Source: Streptomyces varsoviensis (GTDB lineage Bacteria; Actinomycetota; Actinomycetes; Streptomycetales; Streptomycetaceae). From it: 64,000 bases of DNA. The notes under the pieces are model-generated. The model was not told the origin of the DNA, did not search any database, and worked only from the letters and a program-made list of their open reading frames with translations. The stretch spans positions 62,001 through 126,000 of the forward strand of contig NZ_JOBF01000002.1 of NCBI RefSeq assembly GCF_000718635.1. The letters run 5' to 3'. Shown here piece after piece: positions 41,317-49,835 of this stretch (positions are counted from its first letter, which is position 1; every line of letters starts with the position of its first letter). The translations under genes and the position numbers were made by a program.

Positions 41317-43115
41317 CCGCCGGGACGCTGCTGCCGCTGATCGTGGCGGCGCCGCTGTTCGGCGCGGCGCTGCTCGTCGGCGCCGGGCGGCGGCTGCCCC
41401 GGTACGCGGCCGAGTCGCTGGGCTTCCTGTGCGCGGCGGCCGGGGCGGTCTCGGCGGTGGGCGCGCTCGGCCTGACGGGGCACCGGCCGGCCGTGGAATG
41501 GCTGGGCGGCTGGCGCCCGCACGGCGGCCCCGGCGTCGGCATCGTCCTGGTCGGCGACCGCGCGGGGCTCGGCCTCGCCGCGCTGATCTCGTTCCTGGTC
41601 CTGGCCTCCCTCGCCTATGCCTGGCGGTACTTCGACGAGCCGCCGCGCGGGCACGCGGGCTCGTTCCCGGCGCTGGTCCTGCTCTTCCAGGCGGGCATGT
41701 GCGGCTTCGTGCTCACCGGCGACCTCTTCAACGCCTTCGTCTTCTTCGAGCTGATGGGCGTGGTGGCGTACGCGCTGACCGGCTACCGGGTGGAGGAGGC
41801 CCGCGCGGTCCAGGGCGGCCTGGTCTTCGGCGTCGTCAACTCGCTCGGCGGGTACGCCACGCTGCTGGGCATCGGCCTGCTCTACGCCCGGACCGGGGAA
41901 CTCGGCTTCGCGCGGATCGGCGAACGGCTCGACGCCCACCCCGGCGGCCCGGACGCCCTGGTGACGGCGGCGTTCGTGCTCATCGTCAGCGGACTGCTGG
42001 TCAAGGCGGCCGCGGTGCCGTTCCACTTCTGGCTGGCCGACGCCCACGCGGTGGCCCCCACCCCCGTATGCATGCTGATGTCGTCCGTCATGGTCGAACT
42101 CGGCCTGTACGGCACCGCCCGCGTCTACTGGACCGTCTTCGCCGGCCCCGGCGGCGTACCCGCTCCCGACGCGCACCGCGCGCTGCTGGTGCTGGGGGTC
42201 GCGACGGCCCTGCTCGGCGCCGTGATGTGTCTCCTGCAACGCCACCTGAAACGGCTGCTCGCCTACTCGACCGTCGCGCACGCCGGGCTCTTCCTCGTCG
42301 GCCTCGCGACGCTCTCCCCGGAGGCGGCCGGCGGCCTCGCCCTCTACGTGCCCGCGCACGCGGGGGCGAAGGCGGCCCTGTTCGCGTGCGCCGGCATCCT
42401 CCTGGACCGCTACGGCTGCGTCGACGTCCACCGGCTGCACGGCCGGGGGAGGGAACTCCCCTTCGTGGGCGCGCTGTTCGCGGTCGGCGGCCTCGCGATC
42501 GCCGGGCTGCCGCCGTTCGGGACGGCGACGGGCAAGGGGGCGATCGAAGAGGTGGCGGGCGGCGGGGCGACCGCCTTGTTCGTGTTCGTCTCCGCGGCCA
42601 CCGGGGGAGCGGTCCTCCGGTCGGCGGGCCGCATCTTCCTCGGCCTCGGCCCTCCGCCGGAGCGCTCCTCGGACGGGTCGGCCGAGGAGACCGTGGGGGA
42701 GGAGGAGGCGCCGGAGACCCGCTGCCGTCTCACCCGCATCCCGCTGACCATGCTGGCGGTGCCCGCCGTACTCCTCGCCGGAGCCCTGGCGGCCGGCGTG
42801 CTCCCCGGCCTCGCGACGGCGGCGGGGCAGGCGGGCGCCGCCCTCACCGACCACGCCGGGTACGCCGCGTCGGTCCTGCACGACAGCGCCACCGCCGTCG
42901 CCGCGACCGCCCCGCACCCGACCGGCGCCGGTACGGCCTGGGCGCTGCTCTCCACCGCCCTGGCCCTGGCCTGCGTCCCGGCGGGCGCGTGGTCGCGGCG
43001 TCTGGCCTCGGCCCGCTGGGCCCGGTCCCTGCGCCGCCTGCACTCCGGCCATGTCGGCGACTACGTCGCGTGGTTCCTCGCCGGGGTGACCCTGCTGGCG
43101 GCGCTGATGGCGTGA
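41313..43115 (+). CDS. mrpD: MrpD/MbhH-like proton-translocating subunit
   Basis: 600 residues, about 14 helices, of the NuoL/M/N family. Seen: conserved Glu in [19 protein letters not shown], the lysine of [27 protein letters not shown] split over the channel core, [19 protein letters not shown], and [21 protein letters not shown] hydrophilic loop at about 450-480 is acidic. The only large antiporter-type subunit in the block; MrpA is absent. GTG 41313 overlaps mrpC (GTGA). Ends the 10.7-kb co-directional run that starts with the Dld-like gene. Confidence 0.9.
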   Translation: MTAGTLLPLIVAAPLFGAALLVGAGRRLPRYAAESLGFLCAAAGAVSAVGALGLTGHRPAVEWLGGWRPHGGPGVGIVLVGDRAGLGLAALISFLVLASLAYAWRYFDEPPRGHAGSFPALVLLFQAGMCGFVLTGDLFNAFVFFELMGVVAYALTGYRVEEARAVQGGLVFGVVNSLGGYATLLGIGLLYARTGELGFARIGERLDAHPGGPDALVTAAFVLIVSGLLVKAAAVPFHFWLADAHAVAPTPVCMLMSSVMVELGLYGTARVYWTVFAGPGGVPAPDAHRALLVLGVATALLGAVMCLLQRHLKRLLAYSTVAHAGLFLVGLATLSPEAAGGLALYVPAHAGAKAALFACAGILLDRYGCVDVHRLHGRGRELPFVGALFAVGGLAIAGLPPFGTATGKGAIEEVAGGGATALFVFVSAATGGAVLRSAGRIFLGLGPPPERSSDGSAEETVGEEEAPETRCRLTRIPLTMLAVPAVLLAGALAAGVLPGLATAAGQAGAALTDHAGYAASVLHDSATAVAATAPHPTGAGTAWALLSTALALACVPAGAWSRRLASARWARSLRRLHSGHVGDYVAWFLAGVTLLAALMA

Positions 43116-43157
43116 GGGCTCCCCGGTGGCGTACGTACGCTCGTACCGGGACCGGCC

Positions 43158-44198
43158 TCACCCCGCCGCCCGCGGCCGTTCGCGTACGACCTGCTCGGCG
43201 GGCTTGTCGGTGCGCAGGCCGAGGAAGCGGGGGTGGCGCAGCTTGCCGTCCCCGGTCCACTCGGTGAAGGCGACCTCGGCGACGAGTTCGGGCCGTACCC
43301 AGTGCGCGCCGCGCTCACGGACCGCGCCGCCGGCGAACGGCTGCCGCTCGCGCTCCAGCGCGTCCATCCGCGCGCGCAGCTCGGTCAGGGTGCGGCGGTC
43401 GTACCCGGTGCCGACCTTGCCCGCGTAGCAGAGCCGGTCCCCCTGGTAATAGCCGACGAGCAGGGCCCCGAAGCCGACGCGGCTGCCCGCCGGTTCGGTG
43501 AAGCCGCCGATGACCAGCTCCTGCCCCTGGCCGCACTTGAACTTCAGCCAGTCCCTCGACCGCCTCGGCACGTACCGGCCGTCGGCCCGCTTGGCGATCA
43601 GCCCCTCCCAGCCCCACCCGCACGCCTGCCGCAGATACGCCTCGCCGCCGGCGTTGCGGTGGTTGGTGAACCGCAGCGGCGCGCGGAAGGACAGCGCTTC
43701 GCGCAGCAGCGCCTTGCGGGTGCGCAGCGGCAGGGCGGTGAGGTCGTGGCCGTCCAGGTGCAGCAGGTCGAAGACGTAGTAGACGACGGCGACCGGACTG
43801 CGCCGGGCCCGCGCGGCGTCATGGATGCCCATGCGCTGCTGCAACCGGGCGAAGCTGGTGCGGGTACCGCTGAAGGCGACCATCTCGCCGTCGACCACGA
43901 AGTCCTCGCGCTCCTGGGCGGCGAGGGCGTCGGCCACCTCGGGGTACGTATCGGTGAGGTCCTCCCCGCTGCGCGAGGTCAGCCGGGCCTCGGCACCCTT
44001 ACGGAACCCCAGGCACCGCTCGCCGTCCAGCTTGCGTTCGAAGAGCCAGTCGGGGTCGGAGAAGTAGTCCTCGGTGAGCGTCGCGAGCATGGGCCGTACG
44101 GTGCGGGGCTGAGCGGCGGCGCGCAGGGCCGTGCGCTCGTCCTCGGACAGCCCGTTCCGCCAACCGGCCCCCGGCGATGCGGCGCCTTTATCGGTCAT
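43158..44198 (-). CDS. ATP-dependent DNA ligase (LigD ligase-domain type)
   Basis: 346 residues. Nucleotidyltransferase core: motif I FERKLDGERCL with the adenylated Lys, motif III DFVVDGEMVAF, motif IIIa VYYVFDLLHLDG, motif IV EGLIAKRADGRY, motif V WLKFKCGQGQELVIGGF; then an OB domain with VGTGYDRRTL and FTEWTGDGKLRHPRFLGLR. It lacks the LigD polymerase and nuclease domains, so it is a stand-alone NHEJ-type ligase. No ku gene is adjacent. Divergent from the permease gene. Confidence 0.92.
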   Translation of the reverse strand: MTDKGAASPGAGWRNGLSEDERTALRAAAQPRTVRPMLATLTEDYFSDPDWLFERKLDGERCLGFRKGAEARLTSRSGEDLTDTYPEVADALAAQEREDFVVDGEMVAFSGTRTSFARLQQRMGIHDAARARRSPVAVVYYVFDLLHLDGHDLTALPLRTRKALLREALSFRAPLRFTNHRNAGGEAYLRQACGWGWEGLIAKRADGRYVPRRSRDWLKFKCGQGQELVIGGFTEPAGSRVGFGALLVGYYQGDRLCYAGKVGTGYDRRTLTELRARMDALERERQPFAGGAVRERGAHWVRPELVAEVAFTEWTGDGKLRHPRFLGLRTDKPAEQVVRERPRAAG

Positions 44199-44288
44199 CT
44201 CTCCTGTGTACGGCCGTCCCGCCCGCCCCGCGACCGGGCGGGGGAGCGTGGACGGCGGGTTGGGATGTGTCGTCGCCGCCGGTCGGGT

Positions 44289-44303
44289 TACCCCTTAGGG
44301 GTA
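44289..44303. promoter_or_regulatory. CsoR-family-type operator TACCCC-TTA-GGGGTA
   Basis: TACCCC (44289-44294) and GGGGTA (44298-44303) are exact complements around three bases. This matches the G/C-tract palindromes bound by CsoR/RcnR/CstR-family metal or sulfur sensors as known from the literature. It lies 48 bases upstream of the permease start and within the divergent ligase/permease gap. No csoR-type gene is in the window. Confidence 0.7.
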
Positions 44304-44350
44304 CACAATTCGGGCGGAGCGGCAGGCTCGTCCGGGGCAGGAGGACGCTC

Positions 44351-45607
44351 ATGCAGGCAATCTGGCACGCCCTGTCGATCACGGGGTCCATGGCGTGGGA
44401 GATCGCCTGGGCCCTGATCCTGGGCTTCACCCTCTCGGCCGTGGTCCAGGCCGTGGTCCGCAAGTCCACCGTCGTCTCCCTGCTGGGCGACGACCGCCCC
44501 CGCACCCTCGCCACCGCGACCGGCCTCGGCATCGCCTCCTCGTCCTGCTCGTACGCGGCAGTGGCGCTGGCCCGCTCCCTCTTCCGCAAGGGCGCGGACT
44601 TCACCGCCGCGATGGCCTTCGAGATCGCCTCCACCAACCTCGTCGTCGAACTCGGCGTGATCCTGGCCCTGCTCATGGGCTGGCAGTTCACCGCCGCCGA
44701 GTTCGCCGGCGGCGCGCTGATGATCGCCGCGCTGGCGGTGCTGTTCCGCCTACTGCTCCCCGACGCGCTGCTGCGCGGAGCGCGCGAACAGGCGGAACGC
44801 GGCGTGGCCGGCTCCATGGAGGGCCACGCCGCGATGGACATGTCCGTCAGGCGCGAGGGCTCCTTCGTCCGCAGGCTGGCCTCCCGCGAAGGCTTCACCT
44901 CCGTCTCCCACGTCTTCGTCATGGAATGGGCGGCGATCCTGCGCGACCTCGTCATCGGTCTGCTCATCGCCGGCGCGATCTCCGCGTGGGTCCCCGACTC
45001 CTTCTGGCGCGCCTTCTTCTTCGACGGCCACCCGCTGGCCGCCAAGGTGTGGGGGCCGCTGATCGGGCCCCTGGTGGCGATCGCCTCGTTCGTCTGCTCG
45101 GTGGGCAACGTGCCGCTGGCCGTCGTGCTGTGGAAGGGCGGCATCAGCTTCGGCGGCGTCGTGGCGTTCCTCTTCGCCGACCTGCTGATCCTGCCGATCC
45201 TGAACATCTACCGGAAGTACTACGGCGCCCGCATGGCGCTCTTCCTCCTTGGCACCTTCTACGCGGCCATGGTCCTGGCCGGATACGTCGTCGAGTTCGT
45301 CTTCGGCCCCCTCGGCCTCGTACCCGACCGGGCCCACGCCTCCGTCCCGGACAACGGCGTGAGCTGGAACTACACCACCTGGCTCAACATCGCCCTCCTG
45401 CTGCTGGCGGCCGCCCTGGTCGTGCGGTTCCTGCGCACCGGCGGGAAGGACATGCTCGGCATGATGGGCGGGGCGCCTGATTCCGACTCCGACTCCGACT
45501 CTGACTCCGACTCCGGTGACGGTCGCGGGCACGGCCACGGTCACGCCGGGCATGCCGGGCATGCCGGTCGCGAGGGCCGCGACGGCCGGGGGGAGGCCCG
45601 GCGCTGA
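44351..45607 (+). CDS. ArsP-like permease with acidic and His-rich C-terminal tail
   Basis: 418 residues, about 8 helices, of the DUF318/ArsP_1 permease family. Seen: GLGIASSSCSYAAVALARSLF (SSSCSY, a family hallmark with a substrate Cys), AFEIASTNLVVELGVILALL and FVCSVGNVPLAVVLWKGG, a second copy of the core motif. The tail is unusual: DSDSDSDSDSDS from a tandem GACTCC repeat, followed by HGHGHAGHAGHAG. His-rich tails often bind divalent metals. GGAGG at eight bases before ATG 44351. With the CsoR-type operator this suggests a metal- or thiol-responsive exporter; the substrate is not known. Confidence 0.82.
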   Translation: MQAIWHALSITGSMAWEIAWALILGFTLSAVVQAVVRKSTVVSLLGDDRPRTLATATGLGIASSSCSYAAVALARSLFRKGADFTAAMAFEIASTNLVVELGVILALLMGWQFTAAEFAGGALMIAALAVLFRLLLPDALLRGAREQAERGVAGSMEGHAAMDMSVRREGSFVRRLASREGFTSVSHVFVMEWAAILRDLVIGLLIAGAISAWVPDSFWRAFFFDGHPLAAKVWGPLIGPLVAIASFVCSVGNVPLAVVLWKGGISFGGVVAFLFADLLILPILNIYRKYYGARMALFLLGTFYAAMVLAGYVVEFVFGPLGLVPDRAHASVPDNGVSWNYTTWLNIALLLLAAALVVRFLRTGGKDMLGMMGGAPDSDSDSDSDSDSGDGRGHGHGHAGHAGHAGREGRDGRGEARR

Positions 45608-46039
45608 GCGGGGGCGCGGAGGCGGGCGCGAGCCGGGGGCGGCGTCGTCCTCGCGGGCGCGCGTCGTGGGCTCGCGTCGTGGGCGCGCGGTCGGCGCGCT
45701 GCGGTCGCGCTCGATCGCGATGACAATGGAGCCGAGGCGTCCGGGGCCGCTGAGAACCGTCGGGCGTCCGGGCCGAGCCGGGGCGAACCGGAGCGATCGC
45801 GGGTCGCGCCCGAGCCCTGACGCTTTGCCGTTCGACGGAGTTATACGGAAGTCAACCCGGGCACCCGTGCCCCGGTGCCGAGGCCCGGCCGCGCGGGCGG
45901 AGGCCACCGGTCGCCGAGCGGCGGGCCGGTCAGGCCCGGGGAGGACCGATCCGGCCCCGGGAGGTCCGGTCAGGCCCGGAGCGGCCCGGTCGGGGCCGGC
46001 TGGAAAGAGAAACGCATCGCTTTCAAGGAGGCACACATC
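45608..46039. other. 432-base gap without a gene
   Basis: No credible coding region. The sequence is rich in CGGGCGCGCG-type words and, at 45915-46000, in repeats of GGTCAGGCCCGG/GGAGGWCCG. A patch at 45835-45855 (GACGGAGTTATACGGAAG) is the only AT-richer stretch and may hold the promoter of the CBS gene. AAGGAGG (46025-46031) is its ribosome-binding site. Confidence 0.5.
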
Positions 46040-46456
46040 ATGCCCGTGGCACGCGACATCATGACCCCTTCGGCCGAATGCGTCGGAGCGGAGGACAACA
46101 TCCTGACCGCCGCCCGCAAACTCACCGACCTCGGCGTCGGCGCCCTGCCGATCTGCGGCACGGACAACCGGCTCAAGGGCGTGCTCACCGACCGCGACAT
46201 CGTGGTGAAGGTGCTGGGGAAGGGCAAGGACCCGGAGAAGACCGTGGCCGGCGACCTCGCACAGGGCGAAGCCGTCACCATCGGCGCCGACGACGACGCG
46301 GACGAGATCTTCGCGACCATGGCGCAGCACCAGGTCCGGCGGCTCCCCGTCATCGACGGGCACACCCTCGTCGGCATGATCGCGCTGGCGGACGTCGCCC
46401 GCGCCCTCCCCGACCCGCAGACCGGCGACCTGCTCGAAGCCCTCAGCAGCAACTGA
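46040..46456 (+). CDS. Tandem CBS-domain protein
   Basis: 138 residues made of two CBS motifs only: MTPSAECVGAEDNILTAARKL/LKGVLTDRDIVVKVL and AVTIGADDDADEIFATM/RRLPVIDGHTLVGMIALADVARAL. Such stand-alone CBS proteins bind adenine nucleotides and occur in stress/dormancy-linked loci of actinobacteria. AAGGAGG lies eight bases before the ATG. Its partner is not apparent. Confidence 0.9.
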   Translation: MPVARDIMTPSAECVGAEDNILTAARKLTDLGVGALPICGTDNRLKGVLTDRDIVVKVLGKGKDPEKTVAGDLAQGEAVTIGADDDADEIFATMAQHQVRRLPVIDGHTLVGMIALADVARALPDPQTGDLLEALSSN

Positions 46457-46556
46457 CGGGACCTGCCCGGCCGCCGCCCGGCGGGGCGGGGCCGGACGCC
46501 GGTACGTTCCGGGCGCACGCGGCCGCCGTACGGACCGGAGGACCCGCTGCCGGGCG

Positions 46557-46633
46557 GCAGCCGGACAGGAGCCGGACAGAAGCCGGGCGGAAGCCGGACA
46601 GAAGTCGGACGGAAGCCGGGCGGCAGCCGGGCG
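46557..46633. repeat. Seven 11-bp tandem repeats
   Basis: Units of the form (A/G)AGCCGG(A/G)C(A/G)G run from 46557 to 46633 in the 268-base gap between the CBS and SDR genes. The last units precede the likely SDR promoter. No gene is visible. Confidence 0.75.
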
Positions 46634-46724
46634 GAGCGCCGTCGATGCGGCCCCGGCTCGGTGTGACGTCCGCGGCGGTGACCGGCCCCGTCCCACCCAT
46701 GACCGACCTGAGGGGCAGACAGCC

Positions 46725-47750
46725 ATGAAGGAGACCGTCGTCATCACCGGAGCCAGCGCCGGAGTGGGCCGGGCCACCGCTCTCGCCTTCGCGGCGCGCG
46801 GCGCGAACGTCGCGCTGGTCGCCCGCGGCCGGACCGGCCTGGAGGCGGCGGCCCGCGAGGTGGAGGCGGCGGGCGGACGCGCGCTGGTCCTCCCCGCGGA
46901 CGTCGCCGACCACCGGCAGGTGGAAGCGGCGGCCATCGCCGCGGTGGAGGCGTTCGGCGGCATCGACGTCTGGGTCAACGTGGCCTTCACGTCCGTCTTC
47001 GCGCCGTTCACGGACATCGCGGCCGAGGAGTTCGAGCGGGTCACCCGAGTGGCCTATCTCGGCTTTGTGAACGGGACCCGGGCCGCGCTCGCCCGGATGC
47101 TGCCCCGCGACCACGGCACCATCGTCCAGGTGGGGTCCGCGCTCGGCGTACGCTCCATCCCGCTCCAGTCCGCCTACTGCGGCGCCAAGCACGCGATCAA
47201 CGGCTTCACCTCGTCCGTACGCGTCGAACTCATGCACCGCGGCAGCAGCGTCCGCATCCCCGTCGTCCAACTGCCGGCCGTGAACACCCCGCAGTTCTCG
47301 TGGGTGCTGTCCCGGCTGCCCAGGCGTCCGCAGCCCGTGCCGCCGATCTACCAGCCCGAAGTCGCCGCCCGGGCGGTCCTCTACGCCGCCGACCACCCCG
47401 GACGCAAGCAGTACTACGTGGGCGCCAGCACGGTCGCCACGATCATGGCCGAAAAGCTCGCACCGGGGCTGCTCGACCGCTACTTGGCCCGCACCGGCTA
47501 CGACTCCCAGCAGACCGACGAACCAGAGGACCCGCACCGCGACCACAACCTCTGGCAGCCGCTCGACGGAACGGCCGGCCACGACCACGGCGCACACGGC
47601 TCCTTCGACGAGAACGCCCACCCCCGCTCCCGCCAGCTCTGGCTCTCCCACCACCCCCTTTCGTTCGCCGCGCTGACCACGAGCGCCCTGCTCGGCGCCG
47701 CCGCGCTGCGTGCCCGGCGCCGCGGCGGCTCGCGAGGCCCGCGGCGGTGA
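46725..47750 (+). CDS. Short-chain dehydrogenase with C-terminal extension
   Basis: 341 residues. Classical SDR core: VVITGASAGVGRATALAFA (NAD(P)), NVAF in place of NNAG, catalytic Ser in VQVGSALGV and YxxxK in SAYCGAKHAING. Residues 250-341 form an extension that includes HDHGAHGSF and ends in a hydrophobic helix with an Arg-rich tail (LLGAAALRARRRGG), perhaps a membrane anchor. Substrate unknown. A start ATG at 46725 follows a GGGGCAGAC stretch. Confidence 0.85.
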   Translation: MKETVVITGASAGVGRATALAFAARGANVALVARGRTGLEAAAREVEAAGGRALVLPADVADHRQVEAAAIAAVEAFGGIDVWVNVAFTSVFAPFTDIAAEEFERVTRVAYLGFVNGTRAALARMLPRDHGTIVQVGSALGVRSIPLQSAYCGAKHAINGFTSSVRVELMHRGSSVRIPVVQLPAVNTPQFSWVLSRLPRRPQPVPPIYQPEVAARAVLYAADHPGRKQYYVGASTVATIMAEKLAPGLLDRYLARTGYDSQQTDEPEDPHRDHNLWQPLDGTAGHDHGAHGSFDENAHPRSRQLWLSHHPLSFAALTTSALLGAAALRARRRGGSRGPRR

Positions 47751-47898
47751 CGGTCGGGCGGCTCGTACGACGGACGAGTGCCGCACCGGCCCCCGCGAGA
47801 GACTGTCCGGGCTGGTCAGGCAGGTGTCCGGGGCGGCCGCCGGACAGCGGGGGCGTGGCGGAATTCGGCCTTGTGTCTTGTATCGATCGGCGAGCACG

Positions 47899-49083
47899 AT
47901 GGTGCTCGTGGGGGAGCCCTGGGAACTGTCGCCTAATGTGGCGCAAGATGCTGCCGGTTTCGTCGAGTTGCTGCAGCGGCTCAAAGAGCACTCCGGGCTG
48001 ACGTACCGCGAACTGGAGGAGCGCGCCGCCCGCAACGGCGACGTACTGGCGCGCAGCACACTGGCCGACGCCCTGAGGCGGAAGAGCCTGCCGAGGGCCA
48101 ATGTGGTGGCCGCCTTCGTCCGCGCCTGCGGGGACGGTCAGCGGACCGACGCCTGGCTGGAGGCCAGGGCGCGGATCGCGGAGGAGAGCGAGGCGGCGGT
48201 ACGCGAGGCCGACGCCGCCGCTGTTCCCGCGACTGACGCCGCCGCGAGTGTCGCGGGTGCCGTGAGCGATGTGGCCGTGGCGCTCGGCAGCGAGACCGAA
48301 GCTGCGGCCCGGCCCGCAGCTCAAGCCTGGTCCGAAGCCAAAGCCTGGCCCGAAGCTCAAGCCCGGCCCGAAACTCAAGCCCGGTCCGCAGCTCAACCCT
48401 GGCCCGAAGTTCAAGCCCGGTCCGAAGTCCCGGTCGCCCCGCCGTTCCGCCGGGCCAGGAACCGCGTGGTCACGCTCGCGACCGTGCTCATGGTCCCGTT
48501 GCTCGCCCTGGCCATCTGGGGGCTGCTCCCCGACAGTTCGGGCGACGCGGGCGTACGGCCCTCCCCGGCGGCCACCGTCGCGGCGCCCCCCGCCGGCGGC
48601 TGGGTCACGATCCACCCCGCCGGCGCACCCGGGCTCTGCCTGACCGAGGGGCGCGACCGCGGCGGCGCCTATGCCAGCGCGGTCGCCGTCCAGTTGCCCT
48701 GCGCCCGGGCCGCGATTCCGCGCACGTACCTGGAGCCCGTGAGCCAGGGGCTCTACCGCATCCAGTGGCACCACCCGCAGATGGGGAAGGGCTGCCTGAC
48801 GATCATGGGCAGCGGGCCGGTGAAGGGCATGCTGGAGCCCCGCAACGACTGTGCCAAGGCCACCCAGTTCCACTTGGAAAGCCCTGCCACCGCCAGCCCC
48901 CCGGCCACTGCCGGCACCCCCGCCGCCGACCGCTCCCATGGCGGCGGATTCCTGCTGCGCCCGGCCCACGGCAGCCGGTGCGTCGGCGCGGCCGACAGTG
49001 CCACCGCCGCCGAAGGCGCCGAAGTGGTCGAAGAGCCGTGTACGGGCGCGGCCGACCAGACGTTCCTCTTCCGCACCGGCTGA
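47899..49083 (+). CDS. XRE-type HTH/transmembrane protein with extracellular lectin-like domain
   Basis: 394 residues. Order: XRE-like helix-turn-helix (about 15-75: ELLQRLKEHSGLTYRELEE, STLADALRRKSLPR), Ala-rich linker with tandem repeats of about six residues (variants of AQARPE, DNA at 48300-48430), one transmembrane helix (about 195-212), and an outside beta-trefoil-like domain with cysteines (GLCLTEG, KGCLTIMGSG, SRCVGAADS), similar to ricin-type lectins. A membrane-spanning DNA-binding-type sensor. It is directly upstream of the Cys-peptide operon, 361 bases away, and might control it or sense its product (inference). Confidence 0.72.
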   Translation: MVLVGEPWELSPNVAQDAAGFVELLQRLKEHSGLTYRELEERAARNGDVLARSTLADALRRKSLPRANVVAAFVRACGDGQRTDAWLEARARIAEESEAAVREADAAAVPATDAAASVAGAVSDVAVALGSETEAAARPAAQAWSEAKAWPEAQARPETQARSAAQPWPEVQARSEVPVAPPFRRARNRVVTLATVLMVPLLALAIWGLLPDSSGDAGVRPSPAATVAAPPAGGWVTIHPAGAPGLCLTEGRDRGGAYASAVAVQLPCARAAIPRTYLEPVSQGLYRIQWHHPQMGKGCLTIMGSGPVKGMLEPRNDCAKATQFHLESPATASPPATAGTPAADRSHGGGFLLRPAHGSRCVGAADSATAAEGAEVVEEPCTGAADQTFLFRTG

Positions 49084-49444
49084 CCGGCTGATGGGCTGTC
49101 CGGCTCAAGTTCGGGCTGACGGCCCCCGTTCCGGCTGACGGGCCCCCGCCCCGGCCGGCCGGACGGTGTCCGGATCTTTCCCGGACTCCGGCTCCGACCA
49201 GGCCGGACAGGCGAAGATCCGTCCGGGACAACCGCATGGTGTTGTGCCCGCCATGCCCCCTCGGCAGGCTCTGCCGCGGCCCGCTCACCGGGCCGTGCAC
49301 AGCGCTCTCAGCCGTGCTCAGCGCTCTCCGCTGCGCACAGCGCTCTCCGCCGCGCCCGGCACTTCGCCGTGCGCGGCACGCTTCACCCCTCGTCGCGCCG
49401 CCGAACGGTGCCGCGGCCTCGACCTCCAACTGAAGGAGTCTCAT
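49084..49444. promoter_or_regulatory. Leader region of the Cys-peptide operon with 19-bp repeats
   Basis: 361 bases with no credible gene. A CAGCGCTCTC motif recurs at 49300, 49319 and 49338, with exact 19-base spacing, 90-145 bases upstream of the peptide gene. CGGATCTT (49169) and AAGATCCG (49215) form a widely spaced inverted pair. The regularly spaced copies could be activator sites for the peptide promoter. AAGGAG (49433-49438) is the ribosome-binding site. Confidence 0.5.
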
Positions 49445-49645
49445 ATGACCAAGATGGTGCAGGCGCTCACCGATCGCCTCGTGGAACGGCTGCTGCCCGG
49501 CGGAACGGCGCACGCGGTCAAGTGCCACAGGGCCGGCACGAAGTGCATCAACAGCAGTTGCGGTGGCAAGAAGAACTACCTCCAGTACCGCGTGAACTGC
49601 GACGACGGCAGCTACTACTACGAGTTCGCGCACTGCGGCTGCTGA
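49445..49645 (+). CDS. 66-residue six-cysteine RiPP/bacteriocin-type precursor
   Basis: Residues 1-24 look like an amphipathic leader (MVQALTDRLVERLLPGG) ending in both a double glycine (19-20) and an AHA (22-24) signal-peptidase-type site; it has no Sec-type hydrophobic core. The predicted core, Val25-Cys66, has six cysteines (27, 34, 39, 52, 64, 66), no Cys in the leader, and the aromatic run YYYEF. Spacing is C-x6-C-x4-C-x12-C-x11-C-x-C. An even number of cysteines plus two redox proteins downstream suggests three disulfides. ATG 49445 has AAGGAG at six bases. No known family recognised. Confidence 0.82.
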   Translation: MTKMVQALTDRLVERLLPGGTAHAVKCHRAGTKCINSSCGGKKNYLQYRVNCDDGSYYYEFAHCGC

Positions 49646-49757
49646 TATCGGCGCATACGCACGGATTTCAGATTCCTTGTCGGTTCCTCGGTCTTCACCG
49701 GACCAGCGACTGACGCGGTAGGCCGGAACAGGCCGGGACAGGCCGGAACAGCCAGGG

Positions 49758-49786
49758 CCCGGTGGCCCCCACGCGGGACCACCGGG
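49758..49786 (+). terminator. Attenuator-like hairpin between precursor and export genes
   Basis: CCCGGTGG (49758-49765) pairs perfectly with CCACCGGG (49779-49786) around a 13-base loop, in the 190-base gap after the peptide gene. It is preceded by AGGCCGGRACAG repeats (49719-49754). A partial terminator here would give more precursor mRNA than mRNA for processing genes, as is common in bacteriocin operons. Confidence 0.55.
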
Positions 49787-49835
49787 ACGCCGGTCTCCGC
49801 ACCCTGGCCGGGCCGGCGGAAAGGTGTCTCTTTTC

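Noticed and set aside
49166..49444. Longer version of the Cys peptide (159 codons)
   Set aside because: The extension is Arg/Ala/Pro-rich repeat translation; AAGGAG directly precedes the ATG at 49445.
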